From Coturnix japonica (lineage: Eukaryota > Chordata > Aves > Galliformes > Phasianidae), in contig NC_029536.1 of NCBI RefSeq assembly GCF_001577835.2, positions 2,108,001 through 2,172,000 on the forward strand: DNA of 64,000 bases. The letters are read 5' to 3'. The notes under the pieces are model-generated. The model saw only the letters and a program-made list of their open reading frames with translations, made no database searches and had not been told where the DNA came from. How positions within the stretch are numbered: position 1 is the stretch's first letter; each line of letters starts with the position of its first letter. Made by a program: the position numbers and the translations under genes. Shown one piece after another: positions 13,329 through 24,730 of the stretch.

Positions 13329-14712
13329 CTGCGTCCTGTCTTTCAGCACGCACACAAGCTAACTTCTTGGCAACATAGAGCACTGCATAAAACCAGCCTT
13401 TTACTATTAAATTCTTCAGTATTTCATGGCATAATGAAGTTAATTGACTCAGTAGACTCGCAATTTCACACGTAACAACTCACACATTACTAAGAAAACA
13501 ACAGCAATTCAAGAACTGCAGTTCTCACAAGATGAGATCACGTCCATTCCATTTCTAACACAGCATTTCTGTTCTGCATTGGCCTGACACCTAGGTGAAA
13601 GCAGTTTACTTGTTTTACATCATTTCAGCAAAGAGCTGGGAATAACCAGGGCTGAATTTGTAAGGGAAGCTTTCCAAGAACAAGGGGTTTAGTCCCAAAG
13701 CTTAAACTTGGACCAAAACTGTGTAGCATATTTAGAACTGTTCACAATAAACTAAGATTGGGCACAATGCCTAGGAAACAATTCCATCTTCAAAGCAGAA
13801 TTGATGTGGAACTGTAAGGCTAACAACTCCTGTGGCTTCTATTGTAAGAAATAAGCACTTGATCCTTCTAATTTCCTAACCCTTGGGCAAGTCAGGCACC
13901 ACCATTTCTTCATGGAGCAGATCAGCCTCAAGCTTGGAGTGCACCCACCAACAATCACTGCAGCACAGAAATGCAACCATCAACTAGCCGACCATTGCCT
14001 GGATGTCCTGATAAAACAGTGTTGTGCTGTCACAGCTACATCTGAGCTCACACACCCAGCAGACATCACATAGTGCTCTGTATGATCTCTGAGGCCACCT
14101 CCTAGAAAAGCTTGTGATGTGTTTTCTTATGTCTTTACTTATCGATGCTTGGGCCAGATCAGCTTTCTGATGAGCCCATGGAAATTGGGTGATGGAACAG
14201 AGAGATTCAAGTTTGAAGGAGGAGAATTTCCAGCACATGAGGTGGTGTTTACCATCAAGAGATGATTGGAGGCTTGAGGAGCTCAGTGTCACGAGATGAT
14301 GGAGAACTGAGCACCATTTTTGGAGGCTCAGAAAAGGGTAAACAGGAAAGCAAACGTCAGAGAGGGAAGGAATTTGCCTTCAGAATGGATGGCCTCCAAA
14401 GGCATCTGCTCACAGTTTAACCACCATAATGATTTATTGTCTGCTTTGGGCTGACTTTAACCTCATTTGACTGTGAAATGTGGACAGTAGGCCTGCCTTG
14501 CCTACAGGGGAGGCGACAGGCATAGAGTAGAACTAGAAAAGGTCCAGCAAAGACTAAGATGAGTAGACAGGTGTCTATACAACAGACTGTATTGTGTAAA
14601 GAGGAGTTGAATAGACTATGACCACTCTGGGAAGGTAAAAAGAAAAGATTAATGAGGGGGACAAGAACACTCCATAAAATCACATAAAGTAAAGAAGAGG
14701 AATAAGGTAGAC

Positions 14713-14738
14713 ATAAATATATATTTATATATATATTT
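14713..14738. repeat. AT microsatellite
   Basis: Short imperfect (AT)n tract interrupted by TT, in otherwise AT-rich non-coding DNA. Nothing else is recognised around it. Confidence 0.8.
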
Positions 14739-17231
14739 AGGGGCTATTCCTCTGCTTTGTTGTGTGTTGACAAGGAGATATCAGAAATGTAGCCAACACC
14801 CTCAGAGAACGGAGTGGGAGAAGCATGTAAGTCTGGCTTTACCCAAAGTGAATCAAGATGATATTCATTCCAGGAAATTTGTTTTCCTTCATTGGAGAAT
14901 TTAATTAGCCATGGAAGGAACTCTAATTGCGCTCAATAAAAAAGACTTTGGATACATGTGACTGAGAGGCAGTCATTTTCTGTTGTTTCTAAAGTAAACA
15001 GTGTGGAGGCTTGGGCAATTCTTAGATCATCTGAATTACAAAGGAAGTAACAAAGATGCATAGAATTCAGTCAAACTTAAAGATAATAATAAAAAAGCAA
15101 TGTGAGCATAGTGCCTGCATCCCCTAGCAGTAGGTACATGCCTATTAGCTAAACTTCATCTTGTTTGGAATCAACTGTAATGGGATTGGTTGCATGCTTT
15201 GCATGGGAAGACCCCTATGGGACATGAGTCAAGCCTTTACTTTGAATCTCTTTCCATTTGAAAGTAGGAAGATTTGACTAGCAAACAGTCTAGGATCCCG
15301 AAATAAGAGGGCAGTGCAGATCAGAAGCTCCTGGATAGAGTGTGACCTGCAGCAAGCTAAGGTGCTTATTTTGTGCCTTTGTGGTGAGATTAGAATGGTT
15401 ACATGAAAGTGAGAAATTGAAGTTTGTGTTCTTCATTGGTTTTCCTGGCTTGACAACAGACTTGTCACTTTGCCTACTATAAACCTTCAGAAACGGGAAG
15501 ATTTGAGACCCCAGAATTATGATGTTGCATCAGTAATATATTGTAGTAATGTATTATATGCTGACATCTTAAGATCCAATGGCCATGCCCAGTGCAAGTC
15601 ACCTTGGTTTACAATGCCTCAGTGTTTTCTTCTGTGACTGAGGCAGGAGGAATCCTTCCTTGCCTTGCAGATGTGCATGTGAGGCTTAATGAGGCTTGAT
15701 GAACGTTATCAAAGCACTTGGAGATCTCTGATAGAATAAGAAGCTTCCCAAATGCCAAGCCATGTTCCTTCCAGATGAATTAGGTCTAACTCAATCCCTG
15801 TGAGAGCACGCAGCTGGTATTTCCCTCGGTAAGATTGTTCAGTTTGGGGGATGAGGGGTGCTTGTTGGTTCTTGGCTGTGGAGCAGTGTAAGACAAACAT
15901 CCTGAGGCTGATGACCATCTGGATGCCTCTGATTAGTGGTAACATCTGCCTTTGGTCTCTGGATACCAGATGGCAGAAAACAACTTGTTGTATTGTCTGG
16001 GAAGGATTCTGGGGTTTCAGCTAACCCAGACTATCTCTTTATTTTATTCTTTTGCTTGTGGTTAAAGCAGCATTTCTAAGTCTACTGCTCTGCTGAACAT
16101 GCTGCAGGCCCTTCAAATGTCTGTGAGATCACCCAAGGTATCAGGAAACAAGAGATAGAAGCCAACCTAATGAAGCAGGGCATGTTCATGGGGTTGTTTA
16201 GCACCAGAAGGTATTCTCTAAGGTCTGGATCATCTTTGCACTCAGAGCACTATGGTAACAGTGCAAAGGGAAGGTATATGGGGCAACAGATTCAGTGGTA
16301 CTGTTGAAAACCATCTATGAGGTGCTGCAGGAGACAAACAACTTTGCAGCATCTCTTTCTCTTTGCCTTCCTGAGCTCCCAGTTTGAGCTTTATAAAGCA
16401 AGTCAGGTGTTGCTCTTGGTGTTCTGGCTGCTTTGTGGTTCATTTTGCATCCTGTATTTCTGGGCTTCTCTTTCTCTTCAAGACCTGGTTGCTCCTTGTT
16501 TAGTGCTCAGATTCCTGTTGTTTGCATTGCTCTTTGCTTCTTATATTTTGAAGCAAGAAGAGTTAATATCTGTGCTCACTGCAGGGATGGCTTTTAGCAG
16601 ATCACAGCTCAGCTAGACCAGCACTTGAAGTACAAGGCAGTTTTCTGGTTTGGGTGGGATATAGAACAAAACTGCATGAAAATTTGCTTTTTTTTCTGTT
16701 TCTTGACTCACTGGGAATTTTGGAAAGAAAATTTACTTTGAATCGAGACAAAACAACAGGAGAAAATGAAACATGCTGTCTTGGTTTAAGGTTCTTCCCA
16801 TCGCTGCTTGTTTTAATTAAGATTCAGCAGATAGACTTCTGGATGGAATGTTGTTTCAAAGCGAAGCACCAAAACGCTCCATATTGCAAATAGATGAGCC
16901 TTTTGCACATGAAAGAAAGAAATTCCCGAGCTGATTTCTGGAAGGATTGGATGAATTAACAATAGTCAATTTCAGCATATCCAAATCAACATCACTGGGC
17001 GCAGACAGTGTTTTTCCAGAGGGTCGGTGTAAAAGCAGGGTGAGGTGGGGTAGAAATCATGGGGTAAGCAGAAAAACAGCCCCATAGAGGTGAGCAAGTG
17101 GAGGTATGTCAATGTATTGTGATCTTGGGAGGTGGCTGCAGCCCTCCAAGCTGGTCCAATGGACACTCTTCCTTTGTCCCCATCATAACGTGGTCCTCTG
17201 CTCTGCTTCCCTTCTCTTCATCCATTTCTCC

Positions 17232-18149
17232 TCAGCAAGTTTGCTGATGACACCAAGCTGAGTGGTGCAGTCGATACGGTGGAGGGAACAGATGCCATTC
17301 AGAGGGACCTTGACAGGCTGGAAAGCTGGGCTCGGGTGAACCTAATGAGGTTCAACACGGCAAAGTGCAAGGTTTTGCACTTGGGCCGGAAGAACCCCAG
17401 GCACCTGTACAGGCTGGGAGGAGTTGTCCTTGAGAGCAGCTCGGCTGAAAAAGACCTAGGGGTCCTGATATATGAGAAACTTAACATGAGCCAGCAGTGC
17501 GCTCTGGCAGCCCGGAAAGCAAACGGGATCCTGGGCTCCATCAGGAGAGGGGTGGTCAGCAGGGATAGGGAGGTGATTGTCCCTCTCTACTCTGCTCTTG
17601 TGAGGCCCCATCTGGAGTACTGTGTCCAGGTGTGGAGCCCTCAGTACAAAAAAGATATGGAGATTTTGGAAAGGGTCCAGAGGAGGGCCACAAAGATGAT
17701 CAGGGGGCTGGAGCACCTCCCCTATGAGGACAGGCTGAGGGAGTTGGGTTTGTTCAGCCTGGAGAAGAGAAGGTTGCGAGGTGACCTCATTGCAGCCTTT
17801 CAATACCTGAAGGGAACTTACTCCCAGGAGGGGAGTAAACTCTTCGAAAGGGCTGATAATAGCAGGACTAGGGGAAATGGTTTTAAGTTGAAGGAGGGAA
17901 GATTTAGGTTGGATGTTAGGGAAAAGTTCTTTACTAGAAGGGTGGTTAGGTCCTGGAACAGGCTGCCCAGTGAGGTTGTGGATGCCCCATCTTTGGAGGT
18001 GTTCAAGACCAGGTTGGACAGGGCCCTGGGCAACCTGATCTAGTAAATGTGTATGTTTGGTGGCCCTGCTAGGCAGGGGGGTTGGAACTACATGATCCTT
18101 GAGGTCCCTTCCAACCCGGGTAATTCTGTGATTCTGTGATTCTGTGATC
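17232..18149 (+). mobile_element. CR1 LINE, 5'-truncated copy with open reverse-transcriptase C-terminal frame
   Basis: This is a non-LTR retrotransposon fragment. It begins just before the KFADDT sequence of the reverse-transcriptase palm (the FADD catalytic box, about 17,240) and stays open in one frame to a stop at 18,041-18,043. It includes the usual CR1 C-terminal landmarks: '[10 protein letters not shown]', 'KCKVLHLG', 'EKDLGVLI', '[15 protein letters not shown]', '[12 protein letters not shown]', '[10 protein letters not shown]', 'RRLRGDLI' and '[18 protein letters not shown]'. A short 3' UTR ends in three ATTCTGTG octamers (18,123-18,149). The endonuclease domain and most of the reverse transcriptase are absent through 5' truncation, so this copy cannot be autonomous. 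The unbroken 800 bp frame marks it as the youngest CR1 in the window. Flanking target duplication was not seen, as is usual for CR1. Confidence 0.93.
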
Positions 18150-18213
18150 CACAGCTGGAGGCTTCCACTGCTCTTAACTTGTCCTCTCCTTGACTGTGAC
18201 TCTTGCAGCTGCA

Positions 18214-18344
18214 ACAAGGCATAAAAAAAAAAGAAGAACTGGGTTGTTTTTGGGTTGTGTGTGGAGTTTCGTTTTCTTCTGGTTGGTGGGTTTGATTTTA
18301 TTTTATTTATTTTTTAATTTGTGGTTTTCTTAAAAAAAAAAAAA
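18214..18344. repeat. A/T-rich low-complexity tracts
   Basis: A poly(A) tract near 18,220, then T-rich TTTTATTTTATTTATTTTTT sequence and a 12-A run near 18,333. It lies just downstream of the CR1 3' end and may be microsatellite growth or separate low complexity. No gene. Confidence 0.7.
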
Positions 18345-20964
18345 GGCTTTGTGCACATCACTGTTATTCCATCCTTCCTCTGCGAGCCTGTATCCTTGTG
18401 CAGAACATGCTGCTACAGAGCTGGGGACCTAAAACCACAGATGAGAGTAGGAAATGAAGGTATAAATCACAGCATTACCACGGCGCCCGCTCGCAGTGCC
18501 ACACCAGACACAGAGGACACTGCCTGGTGTTGTTTCGCCCATAAACCCCCTTGGGACAGGGTTTGGGTTACCACTGAAAGTTCTCTGGCTTGGCCCCTTT
18601 GTAGAAAGCTTGGCTGAGCAGCAGTGCAGAATCAGGAAGGGAAGCCTCATAGGTTTGATGGTCGTGCTCTCTTTCTGTTGTTCTGCATCTCTTGCATGTA
18701 CACAGGATTAAAAAGGAAAGCCAATAGGTTTCATTTAATGTAGTGGAGAATAAACAGGCAGGTGTGAAGAGGATCGATCATTTCAGTTTATTGACAGAGG
18801 AAATAATACATCAAATACTGATCTTCTGCCCCAGCACCTGAACTCCCTTTGCTAACAAATGCTAGCTTACAAAGATCAACTGTTGTTCAGAACGTGGGGT
18901 GGCAATGTTTCTCTTCTTTCATTCCTGATCGTGAAATGTCGTGCATCTCCAGTGAGTTTTGGCTCAGCCAGGAGAGCCCTGTGTATGAGCTGCAGTGTTT
19001 GGAGCGAGCATGGCACAAGTTGGACTAAATGGCACTCAGTGCAATGAGCCACGAAGCCTCCATCACCAGCAAGCAATGCAAAAACGAGCCCAGTCCAAAC
19101 AAAAAGGCATCATGACTGGGAAGCTTTCTTCCTTGCTGGTGGCCTTGGCATCGCTGCTGTATTTTGGATGGGCTCTCAGGAGTGGGTGATGTCATCTTTC
19201 TTGCTAGCAGAGATGAGGGCACGTAGCAAGATCCTTTGTCAAAGGCTGCTGTGTCCCAGCACACTGTTGGGAACAGGGACAGAAGAGAGGAAGCAAAAAG
19301 CTTCCTTGCCACTGCAGGATGAGGCCAGCATTGAGGCAGACCTGGGATGAGATCCCTTGCTCTGTGATGGATCTCTCAGTCCTCTGTGGGTTGGGCTGTG
19401 ACTGAGCATTGCTGTAACATCGTCTTTGTTGGTTTAATTTTCTAATAACATATTTCACCGAGCAATGCAGCCAGACTGGAGCCATAACCCAGAACAGCAG
19501 TTGGCATGAAAAACTCTACTGTATTTCTGACACTAGGGTCTTTTATAGCCGGGGTACGAAGGTTTCAGCACCAGCGCAATTGCAACCCAAGTATTAAATA
19601 TCCCAATTAGTGCAATTCACAGTTATCGACAACACTGTTTTCTTTCCAGCATTCCCCAAGGACAAAAAAATGCTCTGTATGAATATAAGAGCTTCAGAAA
19701 GAGGAGGGTTCAGCAGTGGGATGCTGCAGTGCTCTCCATGCAGAGCACAAGGGTTGATTTGGGGCTGGGCACAGGCTCTGTTAGGCAGCCAAGGCAAAAT
19801 AGACCCAATGGCCCAGCTGAGAGGGGCATTTCATTTCCACCTGTTTTGTGGCAATGAGGAGAAAACCTTCACGGCCACAAAATGTTGAGTGGAAAATCAT
19901 TAACATTAAAACGAGACCTCCAGTTTTGACTGTAAATCCAGGTGGGTTTTTGGCTGTGCCCTTCAGGGTCTCAGCCCTGCCCAACCTGCACTGTTAGTCC
20001 AAGCTCATATCACTGGTTTCTTCTAGCTGTGCCCAGCAACTGTGTTTCTTCCCTGGGTTTCAAGGGTTAAAAAGAAATGATGGTCAAAAAGCCCCACAAA
20101 ACTGCCTTTTAAATAAACATAAGTGTTACTGATCTAGTTGTTTATGGCTCTTTGTTCCAGCCCATTTCTCTGACAAAAGCCAAGTGAAATTAGTGCTTGA
20201 TGCCTGAAGAGAAATGGAAAGCCACAGGCCTCACATGAAAGGGGAAGCGTGGAAGTAAACAACCTCTGATTGCATGGAAGGGGTTGCGTGTTTGCTTAGA
20301 AAGAAATCAGTGAATCACAGGTTGTTTGCAGGCAGGAGAGGAATGAACAATTCAAGGAGTGGGCACATGGGACTGTTGTGTTAAGCTTATGGAGGATCAG
20401 AGTGTGCTGGGGTGTGAGGGATGCTGTGGTGCTGTCATTGTGGTCTTCCTGTGACATTCCTTTCTGAAATCACTCCATCTCACCAGCCTTCCTGATTGAG
20501 GGCAGGTAGAGCCTGGGAAGTTCTCTTGCAATGAGGGTCCCTAATTATTGCTTGAGCTCAATGGAAGTTGCTGTTCCATTGCTGGGGGTTCTTCAGAGCT
20601 GTGCTTCTCAGGCCATGAAGAGCCCCATGGTCAACGTGAACCCTTGCCTGAATGTGGAAGGAGAATGCAGTGGGAGGAAAGGAAATTAAGGCCTTTGATC
20701 TCTTATTTCATCTGCAAGGCATTGAGAGCCAAATGCTTTTGAATAAACAAGCTGTCAGAGGTAGGAAGTGAGCAGATCCACATGGGTTGGGTGGGGTGCT
20801 CTCTGCACAAGCCAATGTGGAACTGATGCAAAGCGAATGATGGGATGTCTCCCAAGCGTTCCCCTGCCCTGTGATGTAATCTTCCATTTGTCATGTGCCC
20901 TGGCCAAGGCTGATCTCTGCATGCCAACGATGAGTGGAGGCAGATGCTGTCAGTCCTAAGAGAA

Positions 20965-21085
20965 GTCAGGCTGGAAGAGACCTCAGGAGATCTCCAGCCC
21001 AACGTGTTGCTCACCACTAACTCAGCTTTGGGGGCACACCAGGTTATTCAGGGCTTTGGTTGGTTGAGTTTTGAAGACCTTCTTA
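20965..21085 (-). mobile_element. Diverged CR1 LINE fragment, reverse orientation
   Basis: The blocks 'aggctggaagagacctc', 'aggagatctccagcccaac' and 'gggttttgaagacc'-like sequence match the older CR1 3' UTR type on the minus strand (ggctggaagggacctctggagatc family). Numerous differences imply an old insertion. Ends are approximate. Confidence 0.6.
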
Positions 21086-21944
21086 GATGGAGTCTGGAAA
21101 GAAGCAGCTGAAGGGCATGCCCTGTTGCCTTGGTAGTACAGGGAGTGTGTTTTGGGGTCCTCAGATGAGTACCTCCAGGCCTATGGATCATGGCACAGTG
21201 AACAGGTTCCCTCTAGGAGAAACTTTCTTTATACAGCTCATTACTGTGGGCTCCTACAGATCAATTCCCTGCTCTGAACTTGGCCCTTTTGTTGTCGTGC
21301 TCTGCTCATTTCCAAAAGCAAATGGAGCAGAGAGCTGTTGCTGGTGCACTGTAATGAGGATAAAGTTCCCCCCTGGCACAGCTGGAATGAAAATCAAGGT
21401 CATTTTACCCCATCAGGCTCCTCCTTTTCATCTCAGACCTTCCCCAGATAAACACCTCTTGCTTCTTTGGTGACCCCAGCACTTAGGACAGCCAGGATAG
21501 CACAGTTTGCCTGGTGGTTAGTTCGACCCATTGCAATATTTATGTATTTCTTGCTCTCTCTCTCCTTCTGAGACCCCGCAGATTCTTGATGACTGCCTTT
21601 CATTTGTCTCAGGTTATAGAATTTATTTCGGTGCCTCCAGTCCTGATGTCTCAGACTGGCTGAAAATAGTAACTCAGCCTGATCTTATCTGCAGCTATTA
21701 CAGACTTCAATTATATCCTCCCGGGACTATCCGTTACTCCTCAGAAATTAGATCTTGGTTATTGTTTTCTTACCCCTTTCCCTGTCCTCATAAACCTTCC
21801 AGCTCTGGGTTTTGCTTTGATGGAGCTTTTCAGGAGCCAGATTGGCTTTTACTAAGGCGTAAGATAATCACACGCTTTCCCAGATCCAGCCTTGCCTGGA
21901 TGCTGAAGGTCTTTTGATAGCTTTGCTTCACAATGCCCTTGGAG

Positions 21945-22062
21945 GAGATAATGCTGTTATCACTTTGCTGAGAGAGAAACTGAGGCACGGAGCAGTCGGT
22001 GCTTTCATTTCAACCCGTATTTCCACTGGGTTCTGCTCAAATAGCAGAGCTCAGGGCATTGC
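21945..22062 (-). mobile_element. Possible ancient MIR SINE fragment, reverse orientation
   Basis: 'ataatgctgttatcac' followed by 'gagaaactgaggcacgga' resembles the reverse complement of the MIR segment (ttatcccc...gaggaaactgaggcacagagagg). Further on, 'atagcagagctcaggg' resembles the MIR 'gtggcagagccggg' block. Spacing is only roughly conserved and the match is by eye. MIR copies are known from bird genomes as old, sparse remnants. Confidence 0.4.
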
Positions 22063-24730
22063 AGGCCAAGGAACGATACAAGATAGAGATGTTTCTCTAA
22101 GCCTGGGTTAGCTCCTGGCTCCTTGATCTGAACAGTGTCACGTTGTGTTCTGTTGTATGGGTGTTTTCTAGTGTACAGAGCATTTGTTTTGCTGAGGTCA
22201 AGGCACGAAAAGAAAGACAAATTTATTAGACAAGATAAGATCAGAAAGATTAGACCCCCAACCTCTGATTCTTAGCACCTCAATTGCTGCTGTGTTTGCA
22301 ATCAAGATCTACTATCTCTGGCTTGAGTCTTTCCCTAAAGTAAATACATAAAGTAAATATTTGTAACTCTTGTGGTGAGGATCTGCTCTGTTTTTGCAGC
22401 CTCTTGTGCTACGATGCTTCAAAGCCAACCGGAGCCATTTGGCACCACCCCAGATCAATTGATCACCAGCAACAACAACAACCTTTCTCTTTATTTAAAA
22501 AAGGCAATGTTATTAATTTTCCAGCCCCCGCTGTTGTTTAAATACAGTGCACTTTGCACTGGAGACACTTGGTGTGGGACTCCTCAACTTACCCAACACT
22601 TGAGATTTCAGTACTGCACATCAGCCTGGAAAATAAACAGATGCTGTAAGAGGGCTCACATTCCCTTGTCTTGGCTGTCAAGCAAAGAAGGGGATTAGAG
22701 GGACCAGCAGAAGGTGGAGATGTGGCCTTAAACTAAGTGGTGTTCATTAGTCCCTATGCCAACCTGTGCGCTGCCTTGCAGAGGTGATCTTGGAGTGTGG
22801 GGAAGTCTTAATACATTGCATTTTTGCATCTCCTTTAATTAAAGCTCAAGAAGGAAGCACTGGGAGCCAAATTCAATTTTAGGGGAGTGTTTCCTTTAAA
22901 GCAATGAGATCTGAACACTGGAATCTATTGCTTTCTGAGCTGGTGACACTCATATTGATTTAATAGGATGGATTGAGTTGGATGGGAACCTTCAATGCTG
23001 TCTTGTCTGGTCTTCGATTCTCCTGCACTGAACAGAGACATGCAGCTTGACCAGGCTGCGGTTCATCATTTCTTGCTGAAGGCCCCCCAAACCTGAATTT
23101 AGTTCATTAAAACAGGAACTCCATCCCCTTTTGTGCTCTGAAAGACTCATGGTGACATCTAGCGACTGAATCTCATAGGGCAAGCAACCCACGGAACAGC
23201 AATTCCCAACGGGTTTTTTTTCCCTCTCAGTTCTGACTTTAGCAACTAAAAACCAACTTGTTCTTTTGCAAAGATGCAAAAAGAAGCGAGCCTGATATGA
23301 ACAGATGGACAACATCCACGCTGCTTAATGTCCCTTTGAAATGGTTGGGTCTGGTCCACATCTGCAGCTCCTTGGCTCCTTCCCAGCTCTCTCCTTAAGG
23401 GCAGTGATGGGGTTTAAAAGCTGTAGGGAAAAGCACTGCGGGTTTCTTGTTTGTTTTGGTCTGGTTTGTTTGTTTATGTGGAGTGTTTGGGTGGTGATAA
23501 GGACATGAGTGTGGGAGGAACCCTAGATGTGATGTGTTGAGACCTGGTGTTCCTGGTGCTGTGCATTGGCTGCAGGCATTCAGCTGGTGGGACCACCTCA
23601 GCCCTGTTTGTTTGCTTCCCTTCTGCTGTTTAGGGGCAAATAACCCCAGTGTTTGATGGAGAGCCAGCCACAGGGCTTGTTCCTAAATGTCCATAGGGAA
23701 GCTAATGATGGAGGCAAAGCCACTGTAAGAATGTGATGGTTGGATGGCTCAGTTCTGCTGCCACAAGCAGGAAGAAAATCAGATGGATTTGTGTGGTTCT
23801 GGTGTATCTTGTTGTGAAGGGAAGAGCTCATGCTAAGCTGGTTGTGCATTAAGACTTGCTCGGCTTTCTGGATAAGCCAGGAGAGCCCTTTCCAGCTTCA
23901 TCCTGCACAGGCTCCTTGTGTGGTCCTGCAGCATCCCCTTCACCCCGAGCACTGTTTGCCTTGTGAAACAAAACCCTGCCTGCCCTCGGACACCGACTGC
24001 TCCTCTATATTTCTGTGATCCATAAATCCTATTTTTAGGCAACCTGCTCAGTAACTGGCAGAAAACCCAATGTATATCTGGTTTAGTAGATGACCTGGGC
24101 AGTGTGGTTTGAATTAGTTCCCTTGACTTGCATTATTTGCCAGTCTCTTCTTCCTTATGCTCACTTCAACAGCAATTTGATCGTTTCTGTTGGAACTCAC
24201 GAGGTCTAACATCATGTAGCAAAATAAGTCCTCATCTTAGGTTCAAAGCTTTGCAGTTGTGCCTTTATTTACTTTAGATCATTTGGCTTTGGTGCTGTCT
24301 CTCAAGTAGCTTTCTTTGGAATTGGATGAGGCTTTGTAATGAGGCTTTGAGCAATGAGATCCCACCGTGTCTCAGAGACAATAACTTAAAGACAGGGTGG
24401 TTAGGTCGTAATAATGCATAATTCTTAATGCTTCCCAGCAGCTTTTTGGTCCAGCCCATTTCTCTATGCCTTCATCAGAAACTGATGGAGACCAAGAACT
24501 GAAGGTTGTTTTGCTATAGCTCCAGGCACCATGTGGGCTCAATACATATCTCAAAGCAAACAGGGCTTCAAATGTGGTTTTATCTACTGTGCTAGGTTTG
24601 CAATGGACAAGATCTCTTTAATTTGATTTGCTATTGAAATTACTATTTCTGTAGAATAGAAAATTGCATATTACTAAGCGATCCTAGCATTGTGTTATAC
24701 TTGTTAAGCAGAACAAGCAGTCATCTCTAC

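Larger units (their letters stand above)
1..17231. other. Gene-free stretch left of the first CR1 LINE with an open frame
   Basis: I find no coding exon that I can defend here. Open frames are short, lack recognisable domains and look like chance. The sequence is unique-looking, moderately AT-rich DNA interrupted by short CR1 fragments (entered separately), a G-run and an AT microsatellite. In human, the genes next to B3GALT6 on this side are C1QTNF12 and UBE2J2. I looked for the C1q domain and for the UBC fold with its C-terminal tail anchor and saw neither. The stretch may be intergenic, an intron of a gene outside the window, or hold lncRNA exons that cannot be seen by eye. Confidence 0.5.
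18150..24730. other. Non-coding stretch between the CR1 LINE and the B3GALT6 3' region
   Basis: No supported exon. It includes A- and T-rich low-complexity tracts at about 18,214-18,344, a diverged CR1 fragment and a possible MIR SINE (entered separately). The section at about 21,490-21,930 looks less random than its surroundings, but no frame is convincing. Confidence 0.5.

Noticed and set aside
17456-18217. Minus-strand open frame of 253 codons over the CR1 LINE
   Set aside because: It is the complement of the CR1 reverse-transcriptase frame, not a separate gene.
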